From assembly GCA_019636735.1 (NCBI GenBank), contig JAHBWY010000002.1, forward strand, positions 372,001 to 436,000: 64,000 nt of DNA. Direction: 5' to 3'. The stretch's first letter is position 1. Each line of letters begins with the position of its first letter. This document shows positions 26,164-34,860 of the stretch, piece by piece. The position numbers and the translations under genes were made by a program. The notes under the pieces are model-generated. The model was not told where the DNA came from. It made no database searches and saw only the letters and a program-made list of their open reading frames with translations. This DNA comes from Phycisphaeraceae bacterium (GTDB lineage: Bacteria > Planctomycetota > Phycisphaerae > Phycisphaerales > SM1A02).

Positions 26164-26227
26164 GGGCGCGACCCCTCGATCGTCACCGGAGCGACGACGA
26201 ACGCCGAAGGGCGTCGGTGGGTCGGCG

Positions 26228-28312
26228 TCATCCCGCCGTCGCGGCAGCCGATCCACCGCGCTGACGCAACTGCCGCGCCGGCTTCGACGCAGCAAGCGCC
26301 TCGGCCGCGCGCCGCGCCTCTTCGTTGCCGATGAAGTCCTCGCCGAAGCGGACCAGTCGGAGACTGTTCGCGATGACGAAGACATAGCTCACCGCGTAGA
26401 AGAAGGGCGTCGCCCAGATGTTGATGTTGCCGGTCGCCGCAAGCGCCAGGCCGATGATCGCCAGCAGGAGGCTCGCGCCGATGTTCTGCGCAATGATGAG
26501 CCGGGTGCGCCGCGCGAGTTCGAGCAGGAAGGGCACATGGCGAAGGTCGTCGTTCATGAGCGCCACGCCGGCGGAGTTGGTCGCGATATCCGAGCCGGAG
26601 AGGCCCATCGCCACGCCGACATCGGCGCTTGCGAGGATGGGGCCGTCATTGATGCCGTCACCGACCACCAACGTGCGATGGCCGCGTCGGATGAGGTACT
26701 TGAGCTCTTCGTGCTTCTCCTCGGGGAGGCACTCCGCCTCGATGGCGTCGACGCCGACCGCCTGACCGACGCGCTTCGCCACGCTCAGGCGATCACCGGT
26801 GAAGATGGCCACGCGGCGCACCCCGAGATCGCGCAGCTTGGTCACCACCTCGGCGGCGTTTCGGCGGAGCTTGTCCTCGAGGCCCACGGCGCCGAGGTAG
26901 CGGCCGTCGCGCATCACATGGACGCCCGACATGCCCTCGATCATCGATTCGACACCTGGCACCGAGGCCTCGATGGCGGGGTTCATCTGCGCGAGCCACT
27001 CGATACGGCCCGCGTGAATCGTGCTTCCTCCGTTGGTCTGGGCGATGACACCGCGCCCATGAAGCTCTTCGTATTTCGAGAGGTTCTCAGGCTGGAGACG
27101 CGCTTTCGCCGCTGTCTCCATGATGCTGCGGGCCAGCGGGTGATTGGAACTCTGCTCCGCATCGGCGGCGGCTTGCAGGAGCGACGCGGGGTCAACGCCC
27201 TCGGCGGGCGCCAGTCGGCTGACGCTGAAGCGGCCCGTCGTGAGCGTGCCCGTCTTATCCATGACGACCGTGTCGACATTGCCCGCGGCTTCAAGCACGC
27301 GCGTCGTCTTGATCATGATGCCGAGGCGCGCCGCCGCGGCGAACGCGGCGACCATCGCCGTCGGATAGGAGATGAGCAGCGCGCCGGGGCAGGTCACCAC
27401 CAGCACGGTGATGGCGCGCTCGGCGGCCGCGGCCTTGATCGCGGCATTCTCACTCTTGCTCGCGAAGAACCAGACAAGGCCGGCGACCATCAGCACCACC
27501 GGAACGTAGTAACTCGCGAGGCGCTCGATGAGTTCCTGGCGCTGACCGCGCGAACCCTCGGCCTCTCGAATGAGCGTCTCGACCTTGCCGATCGTGGTTT
27601 CACCCGCGACGGCGGTCACGCGGATGTCGATCTGGCCCGTCAGGTTGCTGGTGCCGGCGTAGACATCGGTGCCCGGCTCGACCTCGATCGGCACGGCTTC
27701 ACCGGTGAGGGACGCCTGGTTGATGCTCGAAGTGCCCGAGAGGACGCGGCCGTCGACGGGCAGATTCTCGCCGGGGCGGACGCGCACGACCATGCCGACG
27801 CGGATCTCCGAGAGACTCGCCTCGCGCTCCGAATCACCGTCGACCAGTCGAGCCACATCGGGGGTGAGTTCGACCAGGTCGCGGATGGCGCGCTGCGCCC
27901 CCCACGCGGTTCGGCTCAGGACGAGCTCAGCGAGCCAGAGGAAGAACGCGAGAAAGCCCGCCGCGAGGAAGAGATTGCTCATGAGCGCCGCAAAGACGGC
28001 CAGCGACGCGAGCGTGTCGCTCGATGGCCGACCGGCGAGGAACTCACGGATGGCGCCCCAGGCGAGCGGAATGAAGAGAATGATCGCGCCGAGGGCCGCA
28101 GGAATGTCCGCGACCTGGGGATCGATGCCGAGCAGCGTGGCGATCCACGCGGACAGCAGGAGCATTCCGCCCACCAGCGCCAGGAAGAGCTGCTGTTCGA
28201 GGCGACGACCTCCCTCGGCGCCGGGATCTGCGGCGCGGCGGGATGACGAGTGACCTCGGGAAGACGGCGAAGTGCCGGAAGAAAGACCGGTTGAAGCGCT
28301 TGCAGTGCTCAT
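26228..28312 (-). CDS. P1B-type heavy metal ATPase with CPG motif
   Basis: A 694-residue ATP-driven cation pump. Actuator TGEAVPIE, phosphorylation site DKTGTLT (Asp352), NHPLA (ATP binding), and GDGINDGP hinge are present, and the membrane helices are in the P1B arrangement (two before the core, MA/MB). The metal-binding helix reads TCPGALLIS (308-310 CPG) instead of CPC, SPC or TPC. No N-terminal heavy-metal domain: residues 1-38 are Ser-rich. The residue after GDGIND is Gly where Ala is usual. The exported ion cannot be assigned. No metal regulator or chaperone is adjacent. Confidence 0.9.
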   Translation of the reverse strand: MSTASASTGLSSGTSPSSRGHSSSRRAADPGAEGGRRLEQQLFLALVGGMLLLSAWIATLLGIDPQVADIPAALGAIILFIPLAWGAIREFLAGRPSSDTLASLAVFAALMSNLFLAAGFLAFFLWLAELVLSRTAWGAQRAIRDLVELTPDVARLVDGDSEREASLSEIRVGMVVRVRPGENLPVDGRVLSGTSSINQASLTGEAVPIEVEPGTDVYAGTSNLTGQIDIRVTAVAGETTIGKVETLIREAEGSRGQRQELIERLASYYVPVVLMVAGLVWFFASKSENAAIKAAAAERAITVLVVTCPGALLISYPTAMVAAFAAAARLGIMIKTTRVLEAAGNVDTVVMDKTGTLTTGRFSVSRLAPAEGVDPASLLQAAADAEQSSNHPLARSIMETAAKARLQPENLSKYEELHGRGVIAQTNGGSTIHAGRIEWLAQMNPAIEASVPGVESMIEGMSGVHVMRDGRYLGAVGLEDKLRRNAAEVVTKLRDLGVRRVAIFTGDRLSVAKRVGQAVGVDAIEAECLPEEKHEELKYLIRRGHRTLVVGDGINDGPILASADVGVAMGLSGSDIATNSAGVALMNDDLRHVPFLLELARRTRLIIAQNIGASLLLAIIGLALAATGNINIWATPFFYAVSYVFVIANSLRLVRFGEDFIGNEEARRAAEALAASKPARQLRQRGGSAAATAG

Positions 28313-28487
28313 GGGGCGCGACTCTCTGGGCGCGACGGAAGAAGTGAAGTCCTCGAAGCCTAGCAGCGGACCCGCACCTGGTGCCACTGGCTACGAGCGG
28401 GGCACGCCGAGGGTTCATGCAGCGGCTCAGGTTCTCTCCGCACCCATCGAGTCGTGCCCACGCTCGCTCGTCGTCCCTGCGAAGGGT

Positions 28488-29459
28488 TCACGGAGCGGGC
28501 CGGGTCCTCTCCGCCGGTTCCACCTCGGGTCGGCGCGAAACCCCCAGGAGCACGCTTCGGCTGACCTCGGGCCAGGGAATGGGAGGTCGATTTCCGATCG
28601 GCAGCAGATTTCGGAGCACGATCGCCAGAAACTTGAGCACACCCTTCAGGCGAACCACGGCCCCCGCGCTCACCGCCGCGCCGCTTTGACGCAAGAGAAG
28701 GAGCGTCAGGTCATCTTCGAGCGGTGCACCGCCACACCACTTCGAGAGGGCACTCATCAACTCGGGAATCAGGTCATCGGGACGGGTCGCATCGAGCATG
28801 GAGAGCAGCTTGAGCACGCCCGCCTCACCGAGAGGTGTGCCCTCGGGACTTCTGGCCTCGACGAGCGCGTCGGTGTAGGCGAGCACCAGATCGTTCTCAG
28901 AGAGGGTGAGTCCGAATTGCTCATACTCCGTCGGTTGAAGGACCCCCAGCGGCAGGTTGCGCGGTGCGGTGCCGGGCTTCCTCGCCGAAGCCTGCCGCGC
29001 GGCCAGCACGCGCCACTCGCGGGTTGATGCGCTCCAGAACATCGGGCGAGGATGACCGGCATTGCAGAGGGTCAGATGTCGCGTCGGCGCGAAGAAGGTC
29101 ATCGTGAGCGAGGTGGCAAAGTCCCCCGAGGTGGGGCTGAAGATCGCATCGTTCAGCGCTCGGACGAAGCGCGTCTGATCGACAAAGTTCACGAAGCGGC
29201 GCATCAGTCGACGAAGACCCTGCGCGAGCGAACTGGCGCCATCGCCGTGGCCGCTGACATCGGCGACGACCATGCGAGAGATGCGCCCCGTGCCGCACGA
29301 GGAGACGAAGTGCACATCGCCGCCCTCCGTGTGGCCGGGCAGCGGCTCGCTTCGCACCCAGAGTTCGAGGCCCGGCATGGCGACACCTCGATCGACGGCG
29401 TCATTGCCGCCCCAGACCTCCATGCAGCGCATTGTGTGAATGTCCTGGGTGGTGCTCAT
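28488..29459 (-). CDS. PP2C-type phosphatase, RsbU/SpoIIE-like
   Basis: 323 residues, soluble. It is a minimal PP2C: GGDVHFVSSCGTGRISRMVVADVSGHGDGAS (metal site), LTLCNAGHPRPMFW, LVLAYTDALVEARS and EDDLTLLLLR. The last 70 residues (LKGVLKFLAIVLRNLLPIG...) are a hydrophobic helix and basic tail that may bind the membrane. Start ATG 29459 (MSTTQDI) is chosen over an earlier in-frame Met. It follows gpsA on the same strand with a 67-base gap; the phosphatase may control a stress sigma factor, but the target is not in the window. Confidence 0.88.
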   Translation of the reverse strand: MSTTQDIHTMRCMEVWGGNDAVDRGVAMPGLELWVRSEPLPGHTEGGDVHFVSSCGTGRISRMVVADVSGHGDGASSLAQGLRRLMRRFVNFVDQTRFVRALNDAIFSPTSGDFATSLTMTFFAPTRHLTLCNAGHPRPMFWSASTREWRVLAARQASARKPGTAPRNLPLGVLQPTEYEQFGLTLSENDLVLAYTDALVEARSPEGTPLGEAGVLKLLSMLDATRPDDLIPELMSALSKWCGGAPLEDDLTLLLLRQSGAAVSAGAVVRLKGVLKFLAIVLRNLLPIGNRPPIPWPEVSRSVLLGVSRRPEVEPAERTRPAP

Positions 29460-29526
29460 CGACGCTCCGGCGCGGGAGGGATCGGCCGTGGCGACCGCGG
29501 CCGAACTCAACACTTGAAGCCGGACC

Positions 29527-30573
29527 TCAGCCGATCCGCTCCGACTTCGCCTCTCGCGTCATCAGTTCGTGAATGGCGTCCAGTGGAGGCAGGCCATCGA
29601 AGAGGATTCTGCACACGGCGTCAGTGATGGGCATGTCGACACCCCGGTCGCGGGCCAGATCGGCGACGCTGCGTGCGGTTTCAACCCCTTCCACCACCGA
29701 CCTCGTGCGGGCGAGGTGCTCATTGAGAGTCGCGCCGCGACCGATGGCCTCTCCGCAGGCGCGATTGCGGCCCTCCGGACTGAAGCATGTCGTCGCGAGA
29801 TCACCCACTCCTGCGATCCCGAAGAAGGTCTCCGTTCTCGCGCCGAGCGCCACGCCAAGCCTGACCATCTCGGCGAGACCGCGCGCGAGGAGCGCACTCT
29901 TCGCATTGAAGCCGAGCCCGAGTCCATCGATCATGCCTGCTGCGAGCGCGATGACATTCTTGAGGGCGCCCGCGACTTCGGCGCCCACCGGGTCGTCGTG
30001 GGTGTAGATGCGCAGCCACGGCGTGGTGAAGACGCGCTGGACCAGATGCGCGGCCTCCGCGTGGTGGCTGGCGGCCAGCATGGCGGCAGGCAGGCGACGC
30101 GCGAGTTCCGCGGCGATTGTGGGGCCGGTGAGTGCCACCATTGGCGGCGTGGCGTTCGTCGGAGTTCGCAGCGATTCCGCGAGAATGTCGCAGGGCAGCC
30201 GATGAGAGCCGCGCTCGAAGCCCTTGGCGACGCTCATCACCACCGCCTCGCGCGGAAGCGACGACGCGAGAGGCACCCAGACCGCGCGAATGAACTGGGT
30301 GGGAATGGCATTGACGACGAGCGCCGCGCCGTGCAGCGCGCGGGCGGCGATCGGCTCCACCCTGATCGAGTCCGGCAGCGTGAAGTCGGGCAGCCGCGGG
30401 GAGCGCCGCTCGCGGGCAAGTCGCTCGACCTCGTCGGGGAATGGGCCGGAGAGGACGCATGGCGCGTTCTTCTCGGCGAGGAGTCTCGCGAGCACGAGAC
30501 CCATCTGCCCATCGCCCACGATGGTCACCGGCACAGTGGAGTCATCGGACGCAGGTGCAGGCGGCATCGGCAC
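29527..30573 (-). CDS. gpsA: glycerol-3-phosphate dehydrogenase [NAD(P)+]
   Basis: Makes sn-glycerol 3-phosphate from dihydroxyacetone phosphate for phospholipid synthesis. 348 residues: the dinucleotide fold has VTIVGDGQMGLVLARLL, followed by GPTIAAELA, the catalytic lysine block GALKNVIALAAGMIDGLGLG, and GVGDLATTCFSPEGRNR. The GTG at 30573 is preferred (GAGGAG nearby); an in-frame ATG two codons on is possible. Only 3 bases separate it from the HPr-like gene. Being in one transcription unit with a regulatory PTS links membrane-lipid precursor supply with nitrogen/carbon status. Confidence 0.94.
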   Translation of the reverse strand: MPMPPAPASDDSTVPVTIVGDGQMGLVLARLLAEKNAPCVLSGPFPDEVERLARERRSPRLPDFTLPDSIRVEPIAARALHGAALVVNAIPTQFIRAVWVPLASSLPREAVVMSVAKGFERGSHRLPCDILAESLRTPTNATPPMVALTGPTIAAELARRLPAAMLAASHHAEAAHLVQRVFTTPWLRIYTHDDPVGAEVAGALKNVIALAAGMIDGLGLGFNAKSALLARGLAEMVRLGVALGARTETFFGIAGVGDLATTCFSPEGRNRACGEAIGRGATLNEHLARTRSVVEGVETARSVADLARDRGVDMPITDAVCRILFDGLPPLDAIHELMTREAKSERIG

Positions 30574-30576
30574 GAG

Positions 30577-30849
30577 TCACTCCTCGTCGAAGCGCCGATT
30601 GACCAGCGTGACGAGCGCGTCGAGTGCCGCCGCCTCATCGGTGCCGTCGACGCAGATCTCGAGTTCGGTGCCCTGCGTTCCCGCGAGCAGGAGCATCTGC
30701 ATGATGCTCTTGCCGTCAACCGTCTCGTCGCCGTCGCATCGGCGCACTGTGACTGAGGCCTGAAAGCGCGACGCAGTTTCGGTGAATGTCATCGCCGGCC
30801 GCGCATGCAGCCCGAGCTTGTTCTGGATGACGATGCGTGCGCTGACCAC
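30577..30849 (-). CDS. ptsO: HPr-like phosphocarrier protein (NPr)
   Basis: 90 residues. Active-site His15 in KLGLHARPA with Arg17, and Ser48 in DGKSIMQMLLL at the position that HPr kinase phosphorylates in Gram-positive HPr. It carries phosphate to the EIIA protein encoded next to it. No sugar-specific EIIBC is nearby, so this is a regulatory PTS. The GTG start at 30849 is 13 bases from the ptsN stop. The kept serine raises the chance that an HprK exists elsewhere in the genome. Confidence 0.9.
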   Translation of the reverse strand: MVSARIVIQNKLGLHARPAMTFTETASRFQASVTVRRCDGDETVDGKSIMQMLLLAGTQGTELEICVDGTDEAAALDALVTLVNRRFDEE

Positions 30850-30861
30850 GCTCTCACGCGC

Positions 30862-31338
30862 TCAATGAACGGCCCTTCCCGCATCCGCCTCCTCCAGGAG
30901 CGTCACGACATCGTCGACGCTCCTGGCCTGACGGAGAAAGCGGCGGAACTGGTCCTTGCCCAGACATCCCACGATGGCCTCCATGGCCGCGATGTGCTCT
31001 TCCGGTCGCTCTTCGGGAGAGACCAGAAGGAAGATGGCGTGCACGGGCTGGCGGTCGAGCGCATTGAACTCAACGCCGCGCTCGCTGAGTCCCACGGCCA
31101 CGCGCACCGAATCGGTCTCAAGACTCTTGACATGGGGCACGGCGACGCCGTGACCGATGCCGGTTGAGCCCCGCTTCTCGCGCTTGATAACGGCCTTGAC
31201 AAACTCGTCGCGCTTGGCCGCCGGTACACGCCCCGCCTTGACCAGCGCATCGAGCAACTCCCCGATCGAATCGTCGCGCTTCACGGCGACGAGCTTGGGG
31301 ATGATGGCCTCCTTGACGACGATGTTCAGCAGTTTCAT
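30862..31338 (-). CDS. ptsN: PTS EIIA-Ntr / fructose-type EIIA domain protein
   Basis: 158 residues of the fructose/mannitol EIIA family. The phosphate-accepting histidine is His69 in HGVAVPHVKS, and RGVEFNALDRQPVHAIFLLVSPEE and HIAAMEAIVGCLG are the usual flanking blocks. Its phosphorylation state probably controls other proteins and not sugar uptake. It follows hpf by 19 bases. The arrangement hpf-ptsN-HPr resembles the rpoN-linked cluster of Proteobacteria, but rpoN and rapZ are missing here. Confidence 0.93.
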   Translation of the reverse strand: MKLLNIVVKEAIIPKLVAVKRDDSIGELLDALVKAGRVPAAKRDEFVKAVIKREKRGSTGIGHGVAVPHVKSLETDSVRVAVGLSERGVEFNALDRQPVHAIFLLVSPEERPEEHIAAMEAIVGCLGKDQFRRFLRQARSVDDVVTLLEEADAGRAVH

Positions 31339-31357
31339 GGGGTCGGTGGCCTGGGGC

Positions 31358-31666
31358 TCACTGGTGCGGGTGGTGGTGATTGCGGACCTTCTCCTTGTGG
31401 TCGGTGAGCTGGCGCACGCCGCGATCCACCACCAGGTCCACAGCGGCGTAGAGATCCTCGTGGGTCGAGTTCGCCACGAAGTCGGCGTGACCCTCGATGT
31501 CGGTGATCAGCTCGACATGGAATCCATGCCGAGGCTGCTTCTCAATGACCACGGAGAGTTGCTGAACGCGGTCGAAATGGCGCGTGATGCGCTCGACTTT
31601 CTTGTGGATGTAGGCCTCGATCGGGCCCGTGAGGTCCATGTGCCTGGCCGAAATATTCACCTGCAT
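31358..31666 (-). CDS. hpf: ribosome hibernation promoting factor, short form
   Basis: 102 residues of the RaiA/HPF family: MQVNISARHMDLTGPIEAYIHKKVERI, VVIEKQPRHGFHVELI and EDLYAAVDLVVDRGVRQLTDHKEK. It binds the 30S decoding site in stationary phase. The long C-terminal dimerisation domain of long HPF is missing; the end is a His-rich HHHPHQ. ATG 31666 has AAAGG 8 bases upstream. First gene of a five-gene minus-strand unit (hpf-ptsN-ptsO-gpsA-phosphatase). Confidence 0.93.
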   Translation of the reverse strand: MQVNISARHMDLTGPIEAYIHKKVERITRHFDRVQQLSVVIEKQPRHGFHVELITDIEGHADFVANSTHEDLYAAVDLVVDRGVRQLTDHKEKVRNHHHPHQ

Positions 31667-31853
31667 GAACGCAACCTTTGAGTGAGACTTGGCTTGTGGC
31701 CGCAAGGCCGGGAGCTCGTCGGGGGCCTCCGGCCCCGAAGGCGCATCATCCTACACGGTCACGCAGAGCCCCGGAGATCGGAGCACAGACGCGGATGGCG
31801 ACGCGCGCCGGTCGCGTGAGCCCGTGGCGCGGTGCGCCGAGTCGGAGAGCGCC

Positions 31854-31901
31854 TGAGATCGCGCCATCCCCGTGGTGCCTTGATTCGAATTCGGGATCTC
31901 A
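31854..31901 (-). repeat. inverted repeat at end of protease/PDZ gene
   Basis: TGAGATC (31854-31860) and GATCTCA (31895-31901) form a 7-base stem around 34 bases; one arm holds the stop codon of the gene ending at 31899. No U-run. Also checked as a tRNA because of an internal TTCGAAT, but no cloverleaf fits. Confidence 0.3.
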
Positions 31902-33524
31902 CGGCGCAAGCGCTGGACGCTCGTTCGTCTGAACGAGCACTGCCGTTCGATACTCCCCGCGCCGACGGTAGGCGATATCGACGGGCTCGCCGCGGGGGCG
32001 CCGACCAAGCGCCATCACGAGCTCTTCGAGTGAGCGAACCGACTCGCGATTGACCTCGACGATGACATCACCGATGCGAAGTCCCGCGTTGGCTGCGGGG
32101 GTGCGCCGGAGCACGCGCGTGACGCGCACGCCATCGTTGGAGTTCTCCGCCTGGATGCCGATGATGATCGGATCAATGGAGTAGTGATCCTTGACGGCAC
32201 CGCGTCCGGCGAGCCAGCGGCGCCAGTCGCGCTCGATCTGGTCGAGCGGCTTCCCGAAGACGGCGACCATGGCTTCGCCGCCCGTCGGATCACGCTCGAA
32301 ATCCTCGGTGTAGGCGCGGTACCACGCGACGAGCCGCCCCTGATCGGCGAGGAACTCGAAGATCGAACGCGCGAGGGCGTAATGCAGCTCGGCGCGGAGC
32401 ATGAACTGCGGTCCGTTCATTGAGAAGAAGCGCGGCCACGGAGGCGCGTTCCCCGCCGAGGCGGCACCCCGGGCGAGGTTGTGACGGATGTTCGGCCGGA
32501 AGCGGGGGGATCCATCCTCATCCCAGGTGTAGTCCTCAAAGAGGCCTGCAAGTCCCTCCTGCACCCACATGGGATGCACCTGGCGCAGGCGATCCATGTG
32601 TCCCCAGTGGAGGAGGTGGACAAACTCATGGCGCAGGCTCGCGCCGGTGTCTCGGCTCACGAGGCGCCGGTTGCGATGCTCGTAGAGACCGGCAGTGTTC
32701 TGATCGGGGAAGAAATCCTTGAAGTCAAGCGGGTGCGGCACGGCCAACAGCACGACATCGTTCTGCACGCCGTCAAAGAGGATGCGAGCGCACCAATCCC
32801 CCTGACGGTGAATCATCTCGAGCATCTCGCCACGGCTTCGTTCATCGAGAGCGAGCGCGAGGCGCAGGCGCCGCGCATCGTCGGTGAGATAGGTGTAGCG
32901 CCGGTCGCCGTACTTGGTCTGCCACTCGGTGAAGGCCTCCTCGCCAAGTCGCACCCGGCGCTCGCCCGCGGGGCGCTTGCTGCGAAGACGATCACGCAGC
33001 GCGTTCCATCGCGGGTCGTCGCGCAGGGGCGCGAGGTCGGGGTCGCCGAGTGTCGTCCCGAGATCGCCGAAGCCTCCGTCGATCGATCGCTCGAGCGCCT
33101 CGAAGGCGCGATCCCGCTCGCCCAACTGGGCTAGCGCGCACGCGGCTTGGTAGAGCATCAGCGGATCACCGGGGTACTTCTCAAGAAAGGCCTCGGCGAA
33201 GGTCAGTGCGCGGCGCCAATCACCCTTGGCGATCTCGGCATCCATGCGGCGCTCGGCGGCCCGGCGATCGCTGTCAATGGGACTCGGGGCGGGGCGGTCA
33301 CGCGGGCGCTCGGGCTCACGCGCACCGTCGCGAGGCGTACCCCGAGGGCCGTCACGCGGCGTTCGCGGCGCATCGTCACGAGTGCGGGGAGGGGCGGTGT
33401 CATCGACGCCGATGGGGAGTGGACTGCCAGCAGGCGCCAACCACTCCTCGCTCGTTGCGCCCTGACCGAACGCGGTCGCGAGCGCAACAGCAAGAGTGGC
33501 GAAGGGTCCGGCGAAGCGACGCAT
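31899..33524 (-). CDS. secreted gluzincin-like metalloprotease with PDZ domain
   Basis: 541 residues. Signal peptide (MRRFAGPFATLAVALATAFGQG), a linker of repeated TPRDGPRG/TPRDGAREP-like units (about 45-85), a tetratricopeptide-like helical part (about 88-170), then a gluzincin-type domain with zinc motif HEFVH (in SLRHEFVHLLHWGH) and downstream WVQEGLAGLFE, where the Glu is the likely third ligand. The C-terminus is a PDZ domain (GVRVTRVLRRTPAANAGLRIGDVIVEVN). The protein is probably an envelope or extracellular peptidase. ATG 33524 overlaps the purN stop by one base (TGATG). Confidence 0.82.
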   Translation of the reverse strand: MRRFAGPFATLAVALATAFGQGATSEEWLAPAGSPLPIGVDDTAPPRTRDDAPRTPRDGPRGTPRDGAREPERPRDRPAPSPIDSDRRAAERRMDAEIAKGDWRRALTFAEAFLEKYPGDPLMLYQAACALAQLGERDRAFEALERSIDGGFGDLGTTLGDPDLAPLRDDPRWNALRDRLRSKRPAGERRVRLGEEAFTEWQTKYGDRRYTYLTDDARRLRLALALDERSRGEMLEMIHRQGDWCARILFDGVQNDVVLLAVPHPLDFKDFFPDQNTAGLYEHRNRRLVSRDTGASLRHEFVHLLHWGHMDRLRQVHPMWVQEGLAGLFEDYTWDEDGSPRFRPNIRHNLARGAASAGNAPPWPRFFSMNGPQFMLRAELHYALARSIFEFLADQGRLVAWYRAYTEDFERDPTGGEAMVAVFGKPLDQIERDWRRWLAGRGAVKDHYSIDPIIIGIQAENSNDGVRVTRVLRRTPAANAGLRIGDVIVEVNRESVRSLEELVMALGRRPRGEPVDIAYRRRGEYRTAVLVQTNERPALAP

Positions 33525-34312
33525 CACGCTCCAGAGGATAGGTCGCTGCGGCCCGCCTTCAAGGCGATCTCCTGGAGATCAATCTCACCCCGCGCAATGC
33601 CCAAAAGCACCTCCGGCAGGAGTTCGAGTTCCGCCGCTCGCACGCGCGCTTCGAGAGATTCGGGTGTGTCGGCGGGCAGGACCATGACTCGGCGCTCCGC
33701 GATGACCGGGCCGCGGTCGTAATCACTGTCAACGAGGTGAACGCAGCAGCGCGTCTCGTGCAGGCCGGCATCGAGCACCGCACGATGAACACGCGAACCG
33801 AACATGCCCTTGCCACCGAACTGGGGCAGCGGCCCGGGATGGATGTTGATGACCCTTCCCCCCCACGGTCCGACGCGGAAGAGTCGCATGTACCCGCAGA
33901 GGCAAATGAGGTCGGGATTGGCGAGACGAAGAGCGCGATCGAGTGAGTCATCGATGGCGCTCTGGAGCGCGTGCATCGCGGGCTGCGGCGAACGACTCGC
34001 GCTTCGACTCCGTCCGGCGCGCTCTCCGGTCATGGTCCGTGTCGCGGCCGCGGGAGGCGACGCTGCATCGGAGCGCGCTGGTGAATCGTCGGTCGCAATG
34101 ACCATGGTCGGCAGAGCGCGCTCGGCAGCGCGGGTGATCGCCTGGGTCCCGGCCTTCGTCGCCGCAACAAGGACGATCTGCACCGGCAGCTCACCCCGTT
34201 CGATGCGATCGGCGAGGTTCATGACCGTCGTGCCCGGGCCGCTCACCATGCAGGCGATGCGGAGTGCAGGCTTGGCCAGTTCGGCGTCGCGAGAGCGCGG
34301 GGCAACGGTCAT
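33524..34312 (-). CDS. purN: phosphoribosylglycinamide formyltransferase
   Basis: Third step of purine synthesis, transferring a formyl group from 10-formyltetrahydrofolate. 262 residues, longer than the usual 190-210 because of a Ser/Arg/Ala/Thr-rich insertion at about 77-115 between the first strand-helix units and PDLICLCGYMRL. Catalytic Asn and His are in NIHPGPLPQFGGKGMFG, the Asp in HLVDSDYDRGPVI. Overlaps the thioesterase gene upstream by four bases (ATGA). Confidence 0.9.
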   Translation of the reverse strand: MTVAPRSRDAELAKPALRIACMVSGPGTTVMNLADRIERGELPVQIVLVAATKAGTQAITRAAERALPTMVIATDDSPARSDAASPPAAATRTMTGERAGRSRSASRSPQPAMHALQSAIDDSLDRALRLANPDLICLCGYMRLFRVGPWGGRVINIHPGPLPQFGGKGMFGSRVHRAVLDAGLHETRCCVHLVDSDYDRGPVIAERRVMVLPADTPESLEARVRAAELELLPEVLLGIARGEIDLQEIALKAGRSDLSSGA

Positions 34313-34704
34313 GGTTCACTCCGAGGCGGCGATCGGAAGTCGACACTCCGGCCATCGGGGCCGATGGCAACCATCGTGAGCACGGCCTCGGTGACCTTGA
34401 CGGTTTCGCCGCCTCGCCAGCGCTCCGCTTCAACCACGACGCGCACGCGAACGCTGCTGCGACCCGCATGCTCGGTGCCAGTCGACAGTGCGAGAATGTC
34501 CCCGGTGTACACCGGCGCTATGAAGTCGACTCGATCGATCGACGCCGTCACCCATCGATGGAGGCCGTGGCGTCGCGCTTCGACATAGCCGGCCTGATCG
34601 ATCAGGCTCAGGATGACGCCGCCGAAGACGGTGCCCTGATGATTCTCGTCGGCAGGGGAGGTGATTCGCCGAAGCGCCGGATGGAACGGGACCTCGCCGC
34701 TCAT
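34309..34704 (-). CDS. acyl-CoA thioesterase, YciA-like hotdog fold
   Basis: 131 residues with the hotdog pattern NHQGTVFGGVILSLIDQAGYVEARRHG, WVTASIDRVDFIAPVYTGD and VRVRVVVEAERW. It probably hydrolyses medium or long chain acyl-CoA in the cytoplasm. The ATG 34704 is followed by the usual start of the family. The gene overlaps purN (ATGA) and both head toward the secreted protease; the grouping looks incidental. Confidence 0.9.
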   Translation of the reverse strand: MSGEVPFHPALRRITSPADENHQGTVFGGVILSLIDQAGYVEARRHGLHRWVTASIDRVDFIAPVYTGDILALSTGTEHAGRSSVRVRVVVEAERWRGGETVKVTEAVLTMVAIGPDGRSVDFRSPPRSEP

Positions 34705-34860
34705 GCCGCGAGCGTAATCCGAAACGCACATCGGCCGTCAGGCAAGGGACGGCAGCGGAGAGCGGATTCGGACCTCGCCTTTGCTCCGTCGACGCTGCCG
34801 CCGTCGTCGCGGCTGATCACGAGGGAATGTGAGCGGACACGGACCTCGCCTCGGCTCCGC

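Noticed and set aside
26138-28246. 702-codon plus-strand open frame opposite the P-type ATPase
   Set aside because: It is the antisense shadow of a gene with all catalytic motifs; its composition (Arg/His/Asp-rich, no motif) is typical of mirrored high-GC coding sequence.
31850-31905. tRNA-like segment with TTCGAAT and paired arms
   Set aside because: The T-stem pairs only with two G-U pairs, no anticodon arm or D-arm fits, and the segment overlaps the end of a gene.
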